This document shows, in pieces, positions 26,309 to 33,769 of a stretch of 64,000 bases of DNA (position 1 is its first letter; every line of letters starts with the position of its first letter). The translations under genes were made by a program, and so were the position numbers. The notes beneath the pieces were generated by a model. That model did not search any database. It saw only the letters and a program-made list of their open reading frames with translations, and was not told the DNA's origin. This DNA is from Nostoc sp. NIES-4103 (GTDB lineage Bacteria; Cyanobacteriota; Cyanobacteriia; Cyanobacteriales; Nostocaceae). The stretch is from NCBI RefSeq assembly GCF_002368335.1, contig NZ_AP018288.1, positions 1,293,526-1,357,525 on the forward strand. Reading direction: 5' to 3'.

Positions 26309-27277
26309 TTACCTCCAAAATAGGTTAATTCCGTACAGATATAACGGAATTCCCACAATAATATTGAATGGGAATGTCACTGCCAGAGCTGTAGAAACAT
26401 ACAGACTGGGGTTCGCTTCTGGAACAGTCAACCGCATAGCCGCTGGCACAGCAATGTAAGAAGCGCTAGCACATAACACAGCGAACAACAGTGAATCTCC
26501 CTGAGGCATACCGATGAATTTGGCGATCGCTAACCCAATGCCAGCATTGAGTATTGGAATTAGTATGGCAAATAAAACAAGGAAAACTCCGGTTTTTTGC
26601 AAGTCTTTAATTCTTCTAGCAGCCACCAGTCCCATGTCTAGTAAAAAGAAAGTGAGAACGCCATAAAACAAGCCTTGGGTAAAGGGTTCTAATACTTTCC
26701 AACCACGTTCGCCTGTCAAGAAACCAATCAAGAGGCTACCAACTAAAAGAAAAACTGAACTGTTAAGAAATGCATCTTTCAGCACTTCTGACCAGGAAAA
26801 CTCCCGTTTCTCATCAACAGAGAATAAATTCACCAAGATCAGACCAACAATGATGGCTGGAGATTCCATCAGCGCTAAGGCTGCCACCATGTAGCCATCA
26901 AATTGAATGCCCAACTCACTCAAAAAGGCGCTAGCCGTGATGAAGGTGACAGCACTAATCGAGCCATAGGTAGCAGCGATCGCGGCAGAATCATAAATAT
27001 CTAACTTCAGTTTCAGGATAAAAAAGGTGTAAATTGGCACAAAACAAGCCATCAACATTGCTGCTAACAGCGTCAGAACTACTTCCTGAGTAATGCCGCT
27101 TTTGATTAGTTCTACCCCTCCCTTAAAACCAATTGCAAACAGCAGATAAAGCGAAAATAGTTTAGGTATAGGGGCAGGAATTTCCAAATCGGACTTGACA
27201 AACACAGCAGCCATCCCCAGAAAGAAAAACAGAATTGGGGGATTGAGGATGTTGGATACAATTAAGCTGGCATCCAT
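26309..27277 (-). CDS. sbtA: Sodium-dependent bicarbonate transporter SbtA
   Basis: High-affinity Na+/HCO3- symporter of the cyanobacterial CO2-concentrating mechanism, in the plasma membrane. 322 residues with about ten membrane helices; the N-terminal 'NPPILFFFLGMAAVFVKSDLEIP' and 'LLFAIGFKGGVEL' are characteristic of SbtA. The cytoplasmic loop after 'NLFSVDEKREFSW' links the two halves. First gene of the sbtA-sbtB-carbonic anhydrase operon. Such operons are induced by low inorganic carbon through LysR-type regulators, but I see no definite operator upstream. Confidence 0.93.
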   Translation of the reverse strand: MDASLIVSNILNPPILFFFLGMAAVFVKSDLEIPAPIPKLFSLYLLFAIGFKGGVELIKSGITQEVVLTLLAAMLMACFVPIYTFFILKLKLDIYDSAAIAATYGSISAVTFITASAFLSELGIQFDGYMVAALALMESPAIIVGLILVNLFSVDEKREFSWSEVLKDAFLNSSVFLLVGSLLIGFLTGERGWKVLEPFTQGLFYGVLTFFLLDMGLVAARRIKDLQKTGVFLVLFAILIPILNAGIGLAIAKFIGMPQGDSLLFAVLCASASYIAVPAAMRLTVPEANPSLYVSTALAVTFPFNIIVGIPLYLYGINLFWR

Positions 27278-27582
27278 TTACACTCCTCCTCATGCTGGTG
27301 AAGTTGGCAATTTAACAAACTTTTCATCTCAAAAAAATTAACTGTTGGTTCATGATGTATCGTGTATTGCTACCCCATGTCAATTGTATGAAGAAGTATT
27401 TCAAATGGTTACTTTCCGTAATACTTTTATTTGATTTTTGAAAAAACTCCGTACAAATTGAAAAGGCTGATTAACTATTGTTTACTCTCTACTCTCTGCC
27501 TACACAAATAAGCTCAAAAATCACAGTGGATTACTACAGGCTGAGTATATTGTTAACCTAGGAATACAAATTCAGACGGTCT
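27278..27582. other. Divergent promoter region sbtA / PNPOx-like gene
   Basis: 305 bases, AT-rich, holding the promoters of both divergent genes. I could not identify a convincing operator or riboswitch. Confidence 0.45.
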
Positions 27583-28134
27583 ATGGCTAAACTTTTTGAC
27601 TGTATTACTGAGGAACTACAAGAGTTTATTGCAGCTCAACACCTTTTCTTTGTTGGTTCTGCACCTTTGAGTCCTACAGGTCACGTTAACTTATCACCCA
27701 AAGGTTTGGATTGCTTTCGTATCCTTTCTCCTAACCGAGTAAGCTACCTAGATCTTACAGGTAGCGGTAACGAAACCTCAGCCCACCTTCAAGAAAATGG
27801 ACGTATTACGTTCATGTTTTGTGCTTTTGAGGAACCCGCCTGTATTCTGCGTCTCTATGGTCAAGGACAAACGATTTTACCGAATTCTGCTGAATGGGAC
27901 TCGCTGTATTCTCTATTTCCGCAAATTCCTGGAACACGTCAAATTATCGTTGCTGATATCGAGAAAGTGCAGACCTCCTGTGGTTTTGGTGTACCACTCT
28001 ATGAATATCGAGGTCAACGCCAGACTTTAGTAACTTGGGCAACAAACAAAGGAGAAGAAAAAGTACGAGAGTATCAACAAAAGAAAAATCTCGTCAGTAT
28101 TGACGGTTTACCTACTCCACTAAGTAATGCGTAA
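27583..28134 (+). CDS. Pyridoxamine 5'-phosphate oxidase-like FMN-binding protein
   Basis: 183 residues of the split beta-barrel FMN-binding group. 'FFVGSAPLSPTGHVNLSPKGLDCFRIL' is the flavin-binding start of these proteins, and 'SAHLQENGRITFMFCAFEEP..LRLYGQG' the next barrel strands. Members reduce small molecules or bind heme/F420; the exact substrate is not predictable. It is divergent from sbtA and followed by a strong bidirectional terminator. Confidence 0.88.
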   Translation: MAKLFDCITEELQEFIAAQHLFFVGSAPLSPTGHVNLSPKGLDCFRILSPNRVSYLDLTGSGNETSAHLQENGRITFMFCAFEEPACILRLYGQGQTILPNSAEWDSLYSLFPQIPGTRQIIVADIEKVQTSCGFGVPLYEYRGQRQTLVTWATNKGEEKVREYQQKKNLVSIDGLPTPLSNA

Positions 28135-28255
28135 TTCGTAATTTCTGTCAACTGTATGGTAACACCCCAGAATTAGCGATCGCAGTTCTGCCAAAATTAT
28201 ATAAGTTACTTATTTGCTAGCAGCCGCCAAAAAGTATCTTTAATTACCTGAATAA

Positions 28256-28287
28256 AAAAACTCCATCCCATTGCGGATGGAGTTTTT
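28256..28287. terminator. Bidirectional intrinsic terminator
   Basis: A perfect 13-base stem (AAAAACTCCATCC / GGATGGAGTTTTT) with a 6-base loop lies between convergent genes; A-run on one side and T-run on the other allow function in both directions. Confidence 0.85.
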
Positions 28288-28342
28288 AGGAATGGGGAAT
28301 TGGATATGGGAATGAGCAAACTAAATTACAATTTGCTATTCT

Positions 28343-28861
28343 CTATTCCCGCGCATCGCCGGGGATAAATTCCTTTATCGCTTGACTATTCAAGCGACAC
28401 AATCTTACCTTATTAATGATGGTTGCACCTATTTTTTCATAGAACTTAATTCCACGTTCGTTAGATACAGCTACAGTCCAATCAATCCTCCCACAACCTT
28501 TTGCCTGCGCTATCTGGCGCAAACGCAACATTAAAGCCTGACCAACTTGTTGGCTGCGATATTCAGCTTTGACATATAAGTCATCAAGCCAAATTCCAGG
28601 TTTGGCAAGGAAAGTTGAATAAATAAAATGATAAGTTGCTAACCCAATAACATGACCATCAACTTCAGCCAATAGCACAAAAGCAAGGGGCTGTTCGCCA
28701 AATAAATCAATTTCTAACTGTTCAGGAGTTGCTTCTACAGATTCAGGACAACCATCAAATTCGGCTTTCAAATAAATCAATTCCATAATCGTGGGAATAT
28801 CCCTCTGGTTTGCATCCCGAATTGAAATATTTGTAGTGGTTATGTTTTTGTTCTTGACCAT
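28343..28861 (-). CDS. GNAT family N-acetyltransferase
   Basis: 173 residues from ATG 28861, one base after the stop of the GST gene (TAA-A-ATG), which favours this start over upstream ones inside that gene. Motif A is 'DDLYVKAEYRSQQVGQALMLRLRQIA' and the C-terminal segment is 'WTVAVSNERGIKFYEKIGA', together typical of the diamine acetyltransferase-like GNAT branch (SSAT-type); substrate remains uncertain. Third gene of a small operon with GST and a 98-residue hypothetical. Confidence 0.88.
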   Translation of the reverse strand: MVKNKNITTTNISIRDANQRDIPTIMELIYLKAEFDGCPESVEATPEQLEIDLFGEQPLAFVLLAEVDGHVIGLATYHFIYSTFLAKPGIWLDDLYVKAEYRSQQVGQALMLRLRQIAQAKGCGRIDWTVAVSNERGIKFYEKIGATIINKVRLCRLNSQAIKEFIPGDARE

Positions 28862-28862
28862 T

Positions 28863-29519
28863 TTACGAAAACTCATATTGAGAGAGAATTTCTGTCTCAC
28901 TCTGCGCTGCTTTTATCCACTCTTGCATTGCTGGGAGTGCCAAAACTGTTTCTACATAATCTCTAGAATCAGCATCTAATTGCACATCATAAGCTACAAA
29001 CCGTAAAACAACGGGAGCAAAAAAAGCATCAGCAATAGTGAATTTGCCAAACAACAAATTACCACTACCTCCAAACTTTTGGCGTGATTCTTGCCAGATA
29101 CTAGTGATGCGGTCAATATCTTGTTGTACGCCAGATACTAAACCTTTACCGGGGTATTTAGTACGGCAGTTCATTGGCATATTCTGACGCAGATTTTGAA
29201 AACCTGAGTGCATTTCTGCACTAATGGAACGGGCAAACGCCCTAGCAGCTTTATCTTCTGGCCACCAGTGGAGAGTCGGGAATGTTTCAGCTAAGTATTC
29301 GCAAATAGCCAGGGAATCCCATACAGTTAGAGTATCGTGCAACAACACAGGCACTTTTCCTGATGGAGAATACTGCCGAATTTGCGATGAAGCTTCTGGT
29401 GTATACATAGGAATGCGAATTTCTTGGAATTGCAAACCTAATTGTTTCATCGCCAGCCAAGGACGAAGTGACCAGGATGAATAATTTTTATTGCCAATTA
29501 CCAAAGTTAACTGTGTCAT
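28863..29519 (-). CDS. Glutathione S-transferase family protein
   Basis: 218 residues from ATG 29519 (MTQLTLVIGNKNYSSWSLRPWL). The thioredoxin-like N-terminal domain has the 'YSSWSLRPWLA' active-site start and 'SPSGKVPVLL' plus 'WDSLAICEYLAETFP', the glutathione gamma-glutamyl binding region; the helical C-terminal domain follows. A longer frame to 29612 lies inside the preceding gene and is rejected. It begins four bases after the upstream hypothetical gene and is followed immediately by a GNAT gene. Confidence 0.9.
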   Translation of the reverse strand: MTQLTLVIGNKNYSSWSLRPWLAMKQLGLQFQEIRIPMYTPEASSQIRQYSPSGKVPVLLHDTLTVWDSLAICEYLAETFPTLHWWPEDKAARAFARSISAEMHSGFQNLRQNMPMNCRTKYPGKGLVSGVQQDIDRITSIWQESRQKFGGSGNLLFGKFTIADAFFAPVVLRFVAYDVQLDADSRDYVETVLALPAMQEWIKAAQSETEILSQYEFS

Positions 29520-29523
29520 ATCT

Positions 29524-29820
29524 TTAATACCTATATAGCTTTTCAATCCACATATGTACATCAGCTTCCGAACCAGAAGAAAAAGATTTTCCTGTGGCAG
29601 GGTCGTAAGCATTCCAATAGATATTACCGTGGTGGTCTACCTTTTGCCAAACTTGTAATTCGTTACGGTCTGCTAGTAAAGTTTTGATAAATTGTTGCCA
29701 AGTATTATAGAGAAAATCTCCCAATCTTGAGCGAGTGCTGAACTTGAATTTTCTCCTATTTAGGAAACTACAATTGATGTCTATTTCATCTGGTGGTAAA
29801 CACCTTATATCATTACTCAT
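29524..29820 (-). CDS. Conserved hypothetical protein
   Basis: 98 residues from ATG 29820 (MSNDIRCLPP). The C-terminal half, 'WQKVDHHGNIYWNAYDPATGKSF..SEADVHMWIE', has the look of a small conserved cyanobacterial family with aromatic-rich strands; I cannot name it. First gene of the hypothetical-GST-GNAT operon, divergent from the LysR regulator, which may control it. Confidence 0.6.
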   Translation of the reverse strand: MSNDIRCLPPDEIDINCSFLNRRKFKFSTRSRLGDFLYNTWQQFIKTLLADRNELQVWQKVDHHGNIYWNAYDPATGKSFSSGSEADVHMWIEKLYRY

Positions 29821-29987
29821 ATAATTATTCCTGAAATTTGCTCTGTAAATCAAACAGTAGCAATGCTGGAAGTAGTAATCAAATCATAATTTTCATGTTT
29901 GATATAAATGGCATTTATAGATATGAGTAACGGCTGATATAATATCTCTGCACAAATAATTAAGACTTTATATAACCTTGATTGCCC

Positions 29988-30881
29988 ATGAAACTTTCCC
30001 AACTTCGCGCCATCGTTGCAGTAGCAGAGCGTGGTAACTTTAGTGAGGCAGCTTTGGAATTACAGCTGACTCAGCCAGCGGTGAGTCATGCCATTGCTAC
30101 TTTAGAAGAAGAACTGGGTGTGCCTTTATTTGCCAGAGGTCGTCATGGTGCTGTATTGACACCAGCAGGAGAGCGGATACTATACCATGCTCGTCAGGCA
30201 TTGCAAAATTTAGAAATGATGCAACGGGAAGCCAACCTACATAAAGGTTTACACGGCGGTCATGTGCGAATTGCTGCTTTTCGCAGTGTAGCTACTCATT
30301 TATTGCCAAAAGCGATCGCTAAGTTTCATGATCAATTTCCAGAAGTTGCTGTCACAATCATAGAACGCCCCGCATATGTTGATATCGAACAGTCTTTGCG
30401 TGAGGGACGCGCTGACATTGGCATTACCTATCTACCCACAAGTGATGAATTTGAGGCGTGGGAAATTCTGCGGGATGAGTATGTAGCTTTACTACCACCA
30501 AAAGCCAAAATAGCTGGTGTGCAAATCACTTGGGAAGACATAGCTGCATATTCGCCATTGACGCTTTCTTGCCTTCCTTGTGGACGAGATCTCCACAACC
30601 ACATCAAAAATGTAGCACCGTTTATTAATATTGTTGGCGATATTCAAGAAGATTCTACTGCTGTGAGCATGGTTAATCAAGGACTCAGGGCCGCTATTCT
30701 TCCTCGCCTAGCAGCACTACCAATTCCTCCTGCTGTGCAAGTCTATAGTTTACCAATACCGTTAGCAAGAGTCATGGGAGTTGCAGTTTTAGCAAATGGT
30801 CTGCATGTACCTGCGGTGTTCACATTTCTAGAAATGCTGAAAAAATTTGACTTTTATAGTTTGGCTAAATCCACTTATTAA
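29988..30881 (+). CDS. LysR family transcriptional regulator
   Basis: 297 residues from ATG 29988. The N-terminal winged HTH is textbook: 'LSQLRAIVAVAERGNFSEAALELQLTQPAVSHAIATLEEELGVPLFARG', followed by the helical linker and a periplasmic-binding-like co-inducer domain. It is divergent from the hypothetical-GST-GNAT operon with about 165 bases between starts, the arrangement in which LysR proteins usually regulate the divergent genes. Inducer unknown. Confidence 0.93.
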   Translation: MKLSQLRAIVAVAERGNFSEAALELQLTQPAVSHAIATLEEELGVPLFARGRHGAVLTPAGERILYHARQALQNLEMMQREANLHKGLHGGHVRIAAFRSVATHLLPKAIAKFHDQFPEVAVTIIERPAYVDIEQSLREGRADIGITYLPTSDEFEAWEILRDEYVALLPPKAKIAGVQITWEDIAAYSPLTLSCLPCGRDLHNHIKNVAPFINIVGDIQEDSTAVSMVNQGLRAAILPRLAALPIPPAVQVYSLPIPLARVMGVAVLANGLHVPAVFTFLEMLKKFDFYSLAKSTY

Positions 30882-30897
30882 CTAAGTACACTATTAT

Positions 30898-30985
30898 GAC
30901 TTACGCAAAAACTCTCTCAAACCCTCTTTTCTCCGTGTCCTCTGCGCCTGGTGCGGTTCGTTATTAAATGACCTTTGCGTAAGTC
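30898..30985. mobile_element. Small MITE with GACTTACGCAAA ends
   Basis: 12-base perfect inverted ends GACTTACGCAAA / TTTGCGTAAGTC enclose 64 bases without coding capacity. A related element with the same outer ends is at 46302-46470. Confidence 0.75.
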
Positions 30986-31083
30986 CTAACTATAACGAAT
31001 TAAAACTTCTTTGTGTCTTGATGTCTTTTGCGGTTCAATATTTTTTACCACTAAGGCACTAAGACACAAAGTATTTTCATACT

Positions 31084-33351
31084 TTAAGACTCAACCACCT
31101 CAAATGCAATTGCCATTGCTGCCAGTTTTGTAGTATCAATACCACGAACTCCTGGTGGTAGTTGTATTTCTTTGGCACTAATACCACCACGAGTCCCTGC
31201 ATCTAAATCATCTAGTAAATTATTGGTCACATCTAATAATTCATCACTCACAGAGATGGGTGAACTGCGATTGGCAAATCCTCTTGACCCAGCAATTTTT
31301 TGCAAAGCTTGGAGAGAAGTTCGCAAAGGGATGGTACTGGCAATAATTAATGCTTCGGAAATTCCCAAAGGTTTATCGATGTTCAGTTCAAAATCATCAT
31401 CAGGCTGAGGAATTACTTTTGTTTGGTTTGCCTCTACCAAAGCAGCATTTTGTGAAGCTGACCAATCAAAAGGAAAGATGACTGTCATTTCTCCTGCGGC
31501 ATCAATTACTAAAATGCTGACGTAAAGTGGCTGAGATTCGTTATTTTGTATTTGAAAGTTGATTTTGGTTCCTACAGATAATTGACGTAAGCCAGAGTTG
31601 CCAAACTTGGCAGAGGCAACTGGCGGTGTGGGTTTTGGCTTTTTGGGTACTTTGGTAATACCCCGAATGGGAAAAGTTTCTCCCAGAATTTCATTACTAC
31701 CAGCAACATTCATCGAAACAGTCACATTAATTCGAGATGAATTTGTATTGCTGAGGATTTGCTTAACTATTCGCGCGGCCAACAGTGACTTAAACTTTGA
31801 TTGCAAACGTTTTACAGCTTCGTTTACAGGTTCATTTGGTTTACCAAAAGAGTTAGGAATAATTTGGTCTTGACTGGGTAAAAATAAACCAAAACTACCG
31901 ACTTTTGGTAGATTAAATAATCCTTTTTTCTGTAATTGTTGATATTGAGGCTGAGTCATGCGCCCAAAAATATATTGTACTTCTTGTTGTCCCAAAGGTT
32001 GAGGTTCAATGCGAGGAAGTGCTTGCATAGTTTGTATTGCTTGTTGGGCTGTTTGATCATCGAGGGATTCATCAATACCAATTTTTAAAGTAGGATTATT
32101 AGGAATGCTGCGGATACGTTCTTGTAATAAAGTTCCTGGTTTAATTTTGCCGATTGAGCGTCTATTTGTGAGTGTACCTTTGCCTACTAATCCTTGACGT
32201 GATTCTAACTTCATCAGTGCAATTTCATTACCTTGAGCATCCAAAACTGAGAATAGGGGATTGTTTGTGAAAGCTTCCAAATTTTGCGAGTCAATACCAC
32301 CCAGCCATAAATCTGCTTGACTACCTGTTACTTGGGTGACTACGGCTTCCGCTGGGATTGCTTGCACTGGTGTAAAGTAGATGGGTGTGTTAGCATTGGC
32401 GCGGCTGAGATTCGATTCCAATTCAGGGTCTTGAGAATTGCCGTTTTCACTAGCTAATAATTTTGTAGTGCGGCCAATATTTGCGATCGCACTATTTACA
32501 GATTCTCTACCAGTTTGTTGCCAAAGATATTGAGTTAACACATAGGTAAACGCCCCAGCATGAAAGCCTGCAAATGGCACATCAGCCGCGTATTGTTCCT
32601 TTCTGGCGCTGGCGATCACCACACCTTTAGCAACTGCTAGCCTGCGTTTTTGGATAAACTCTTGGTTAGAAAGCTGAAGTCGCCCAAGCCATTGACGCTG
32701 ATATTCTAACTCTTCTGCACTCGGTTGCAGTAGTGCGCCACCAGCACGCGATCGCACTCGCAAATTCCCCCGTTTTCCACCGCCAGAATGACAGCTATCG
32801 AGTACAACAGTAACATTATCTGTTTTGAGTGCATACATCAGTAAAAACAGGGTATGTCCCATGATGTCTTTGACTGCACCACCAGACACAGGATATCCTG
32901 CTGGTAAGGCGCTATCTATGGGGACTAGGGTGCTATTGAGTCCATCGGGTGAGTCTCTATCTGGGTCTTGTACTTGGGAACCATGTCCAGAAAAGTGAAA
33001 TAACACCACATCACCAGGCTGGGCTTGATTAATTAGGTGAGTTTCAAAAGCTGCGAGGATGCCTTGACGAGTCGCTTGTTGGTCAGTCAAAGTCAGAATA
33101 TTTTCCGGTTTAAAGCCAAAGCGGTAAATTAATAATTGTTGCTGCAACTTGACATCATTAACGCAACCTTCAAGTGGGGATAAACCATCATTTTTGGAAT
33201 ATTGATTAATTCCTACGAGTAGGGCTAGTTTGCGGCCTGTATTTTGGGCAAGCACTTGGCTGTAGCGCTTAATATCAAACTGGCTTAAGCCTAACGTTGT
33301 TAAAGCAGAAGCAGAAAATTGTAGAAATTGACGACGTTTGATGTAGGACAT
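31084..33351 (-). CDS. Caspase family (peptidase C14) protein, exported, paralogue
   Basis: 755 residues from ATG 33351 (MSYIKRRQFLQF); the frame upstream is heptamer repeat and gives a meaningless Pro/Asn/Gln leader. A twin-arginine-like leader precedes 'QVLAQNTGRKLALLVGIN'. The peptidase domain has His123 (HFSGHGS) and Cys187 (VLDSCHSGG); the C-terminal half contains a DUF4384-like region ('LYVSILVIDAAGEMTVIFP'). It closely parallels the 4540-6720 protein along its whole length, and like it follows a TPR-CHAT gene on the same strand. Separated from that gene by 414 bases of tandem repeats. Confidence 0.9.
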   Translation of the reverse strand: MSYIKRRQFLQFSASALTTLGLSQFDIKRYSQVLAQNTGRKLALLVGINQYSKNDGLSPLEGCVNDVKLQQQLLIYRFGFKPENILTLTDQQATRQGILAAFETHLINQAQPGDVVLFHFSGHGSQVQDPDRDSPDGLNSTLVPIDSALPAGYPVSGGAVKDIMGHTLFLLMYALKTDNVTVVLDSCHSGGGKRGNLRVRSRAGGALLQPSAEELEYQRQWLGRLQLSNQEFIQKRRLAVAKGVVIASARKEQYAADVPFAGFHAGAFTYVLTQYLWQQTGRESVNSAIANIGRTTKLLASENGNSQDPELESNLSRANANTPIYFTPVQAIPAEAVVTQVTGSQADLWLGGIDSQNLEAFTNNPLFSVLDAQGNEIALMKLESRQGLVGKGTLTNRRSIGKIKPGTLLQERIRSIPNNPTLKIGIDESLDDQTAQQAIQTMQALPRIEPQPLGQQEVQYIFGRMTQPQYQQLQKKGLFNLPKVGSFGLFLPSQDQIIPNSFGKPNEPVNEAVKRLQSKFKSLLAARIVKQILSNTNSSRINVTVSMNVAGSNEILGETFPIRGITKVPKKPKPTPPVASAKFGNSGLRQLSVGTKINFQIQNNESQPLYVSILVIDAAGEMTVIFPFDWSASQNAALVEANQTKVIPQPDDDFELNIDKPLGISEALIIASTIPLRTSLQALQKIAGSRGFANRSSPISVSDELLDVTNNLLDDLDAGTRGGISAKEIQLPPGVRGIDTTKLAAMAIAFEVVES

Positions 33352-33615
33352 GATGGGGGATTGGGGATCGGGGATTGGGGATTGGGGATTGGGGATTGGG
33401 GATTGGGGATTGGGGATTGGGAATTGGGAATTGGTAATTGGGGATTGGGGATTGGGAATTGGGAATTGGTAATTGGGGATTGGAGATTGGGGATTGGGGA
33501 TTGGAGATTGAGTATTGGGGATTGAGTATTGGGGATTGGGAATTGGGAATTGGAGATTGAGTATTGGGGATTGAGTATTGGGGATTGGGGATTGAGTATT
33601 GGGTATTGGGTATTG
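33352..33615. repeat. Heptamer tract, ggggatt/gggaatt family
   Basis: Some thirty-five tandem, slightly degenerate 7-base units (ggggatt, gggaatt, gagtatt). They begin directly at the caspase start codon, leaving it without an ordinary upstream region. Heptamer periodicity keeps long open frames in several phases, none of them real. Confidence 0.9.
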
Positions 33616-33617
33616 AG

Positions 33618-33769
33618 AAAACCTTTCTCCAGTCACCAGTCACCAGTCCCCAGTCCCCAGTCACCATTCACCAGTCCCTAGTCCCCAGTCACCAGTCACC
33701 AGTCCCCAGTCCCCAGTCATCATTCACCAGTCCCCAGTCCCCAGTCACCAGTCCCCAGTCCCCAATCAC
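33618..33769. repeat. Heptamer tract, ccccagt/caccagt family
   Basis: About twenty tandem 7-base units (ccccagt, caccagt), the second family in the tract, running up to the 3' end of the TPR-CHAT gene. Confidence 0.9.

Noticed and set aside
33275..33667. Long open frames across the heptamer tract before the caspase gene
   Set aside because: A 7-base unit stays open in several phases; the translations are Pro/Asn/Gln/Ser/Ile repeats with no start or family, so the caspase start was moved to 33351.
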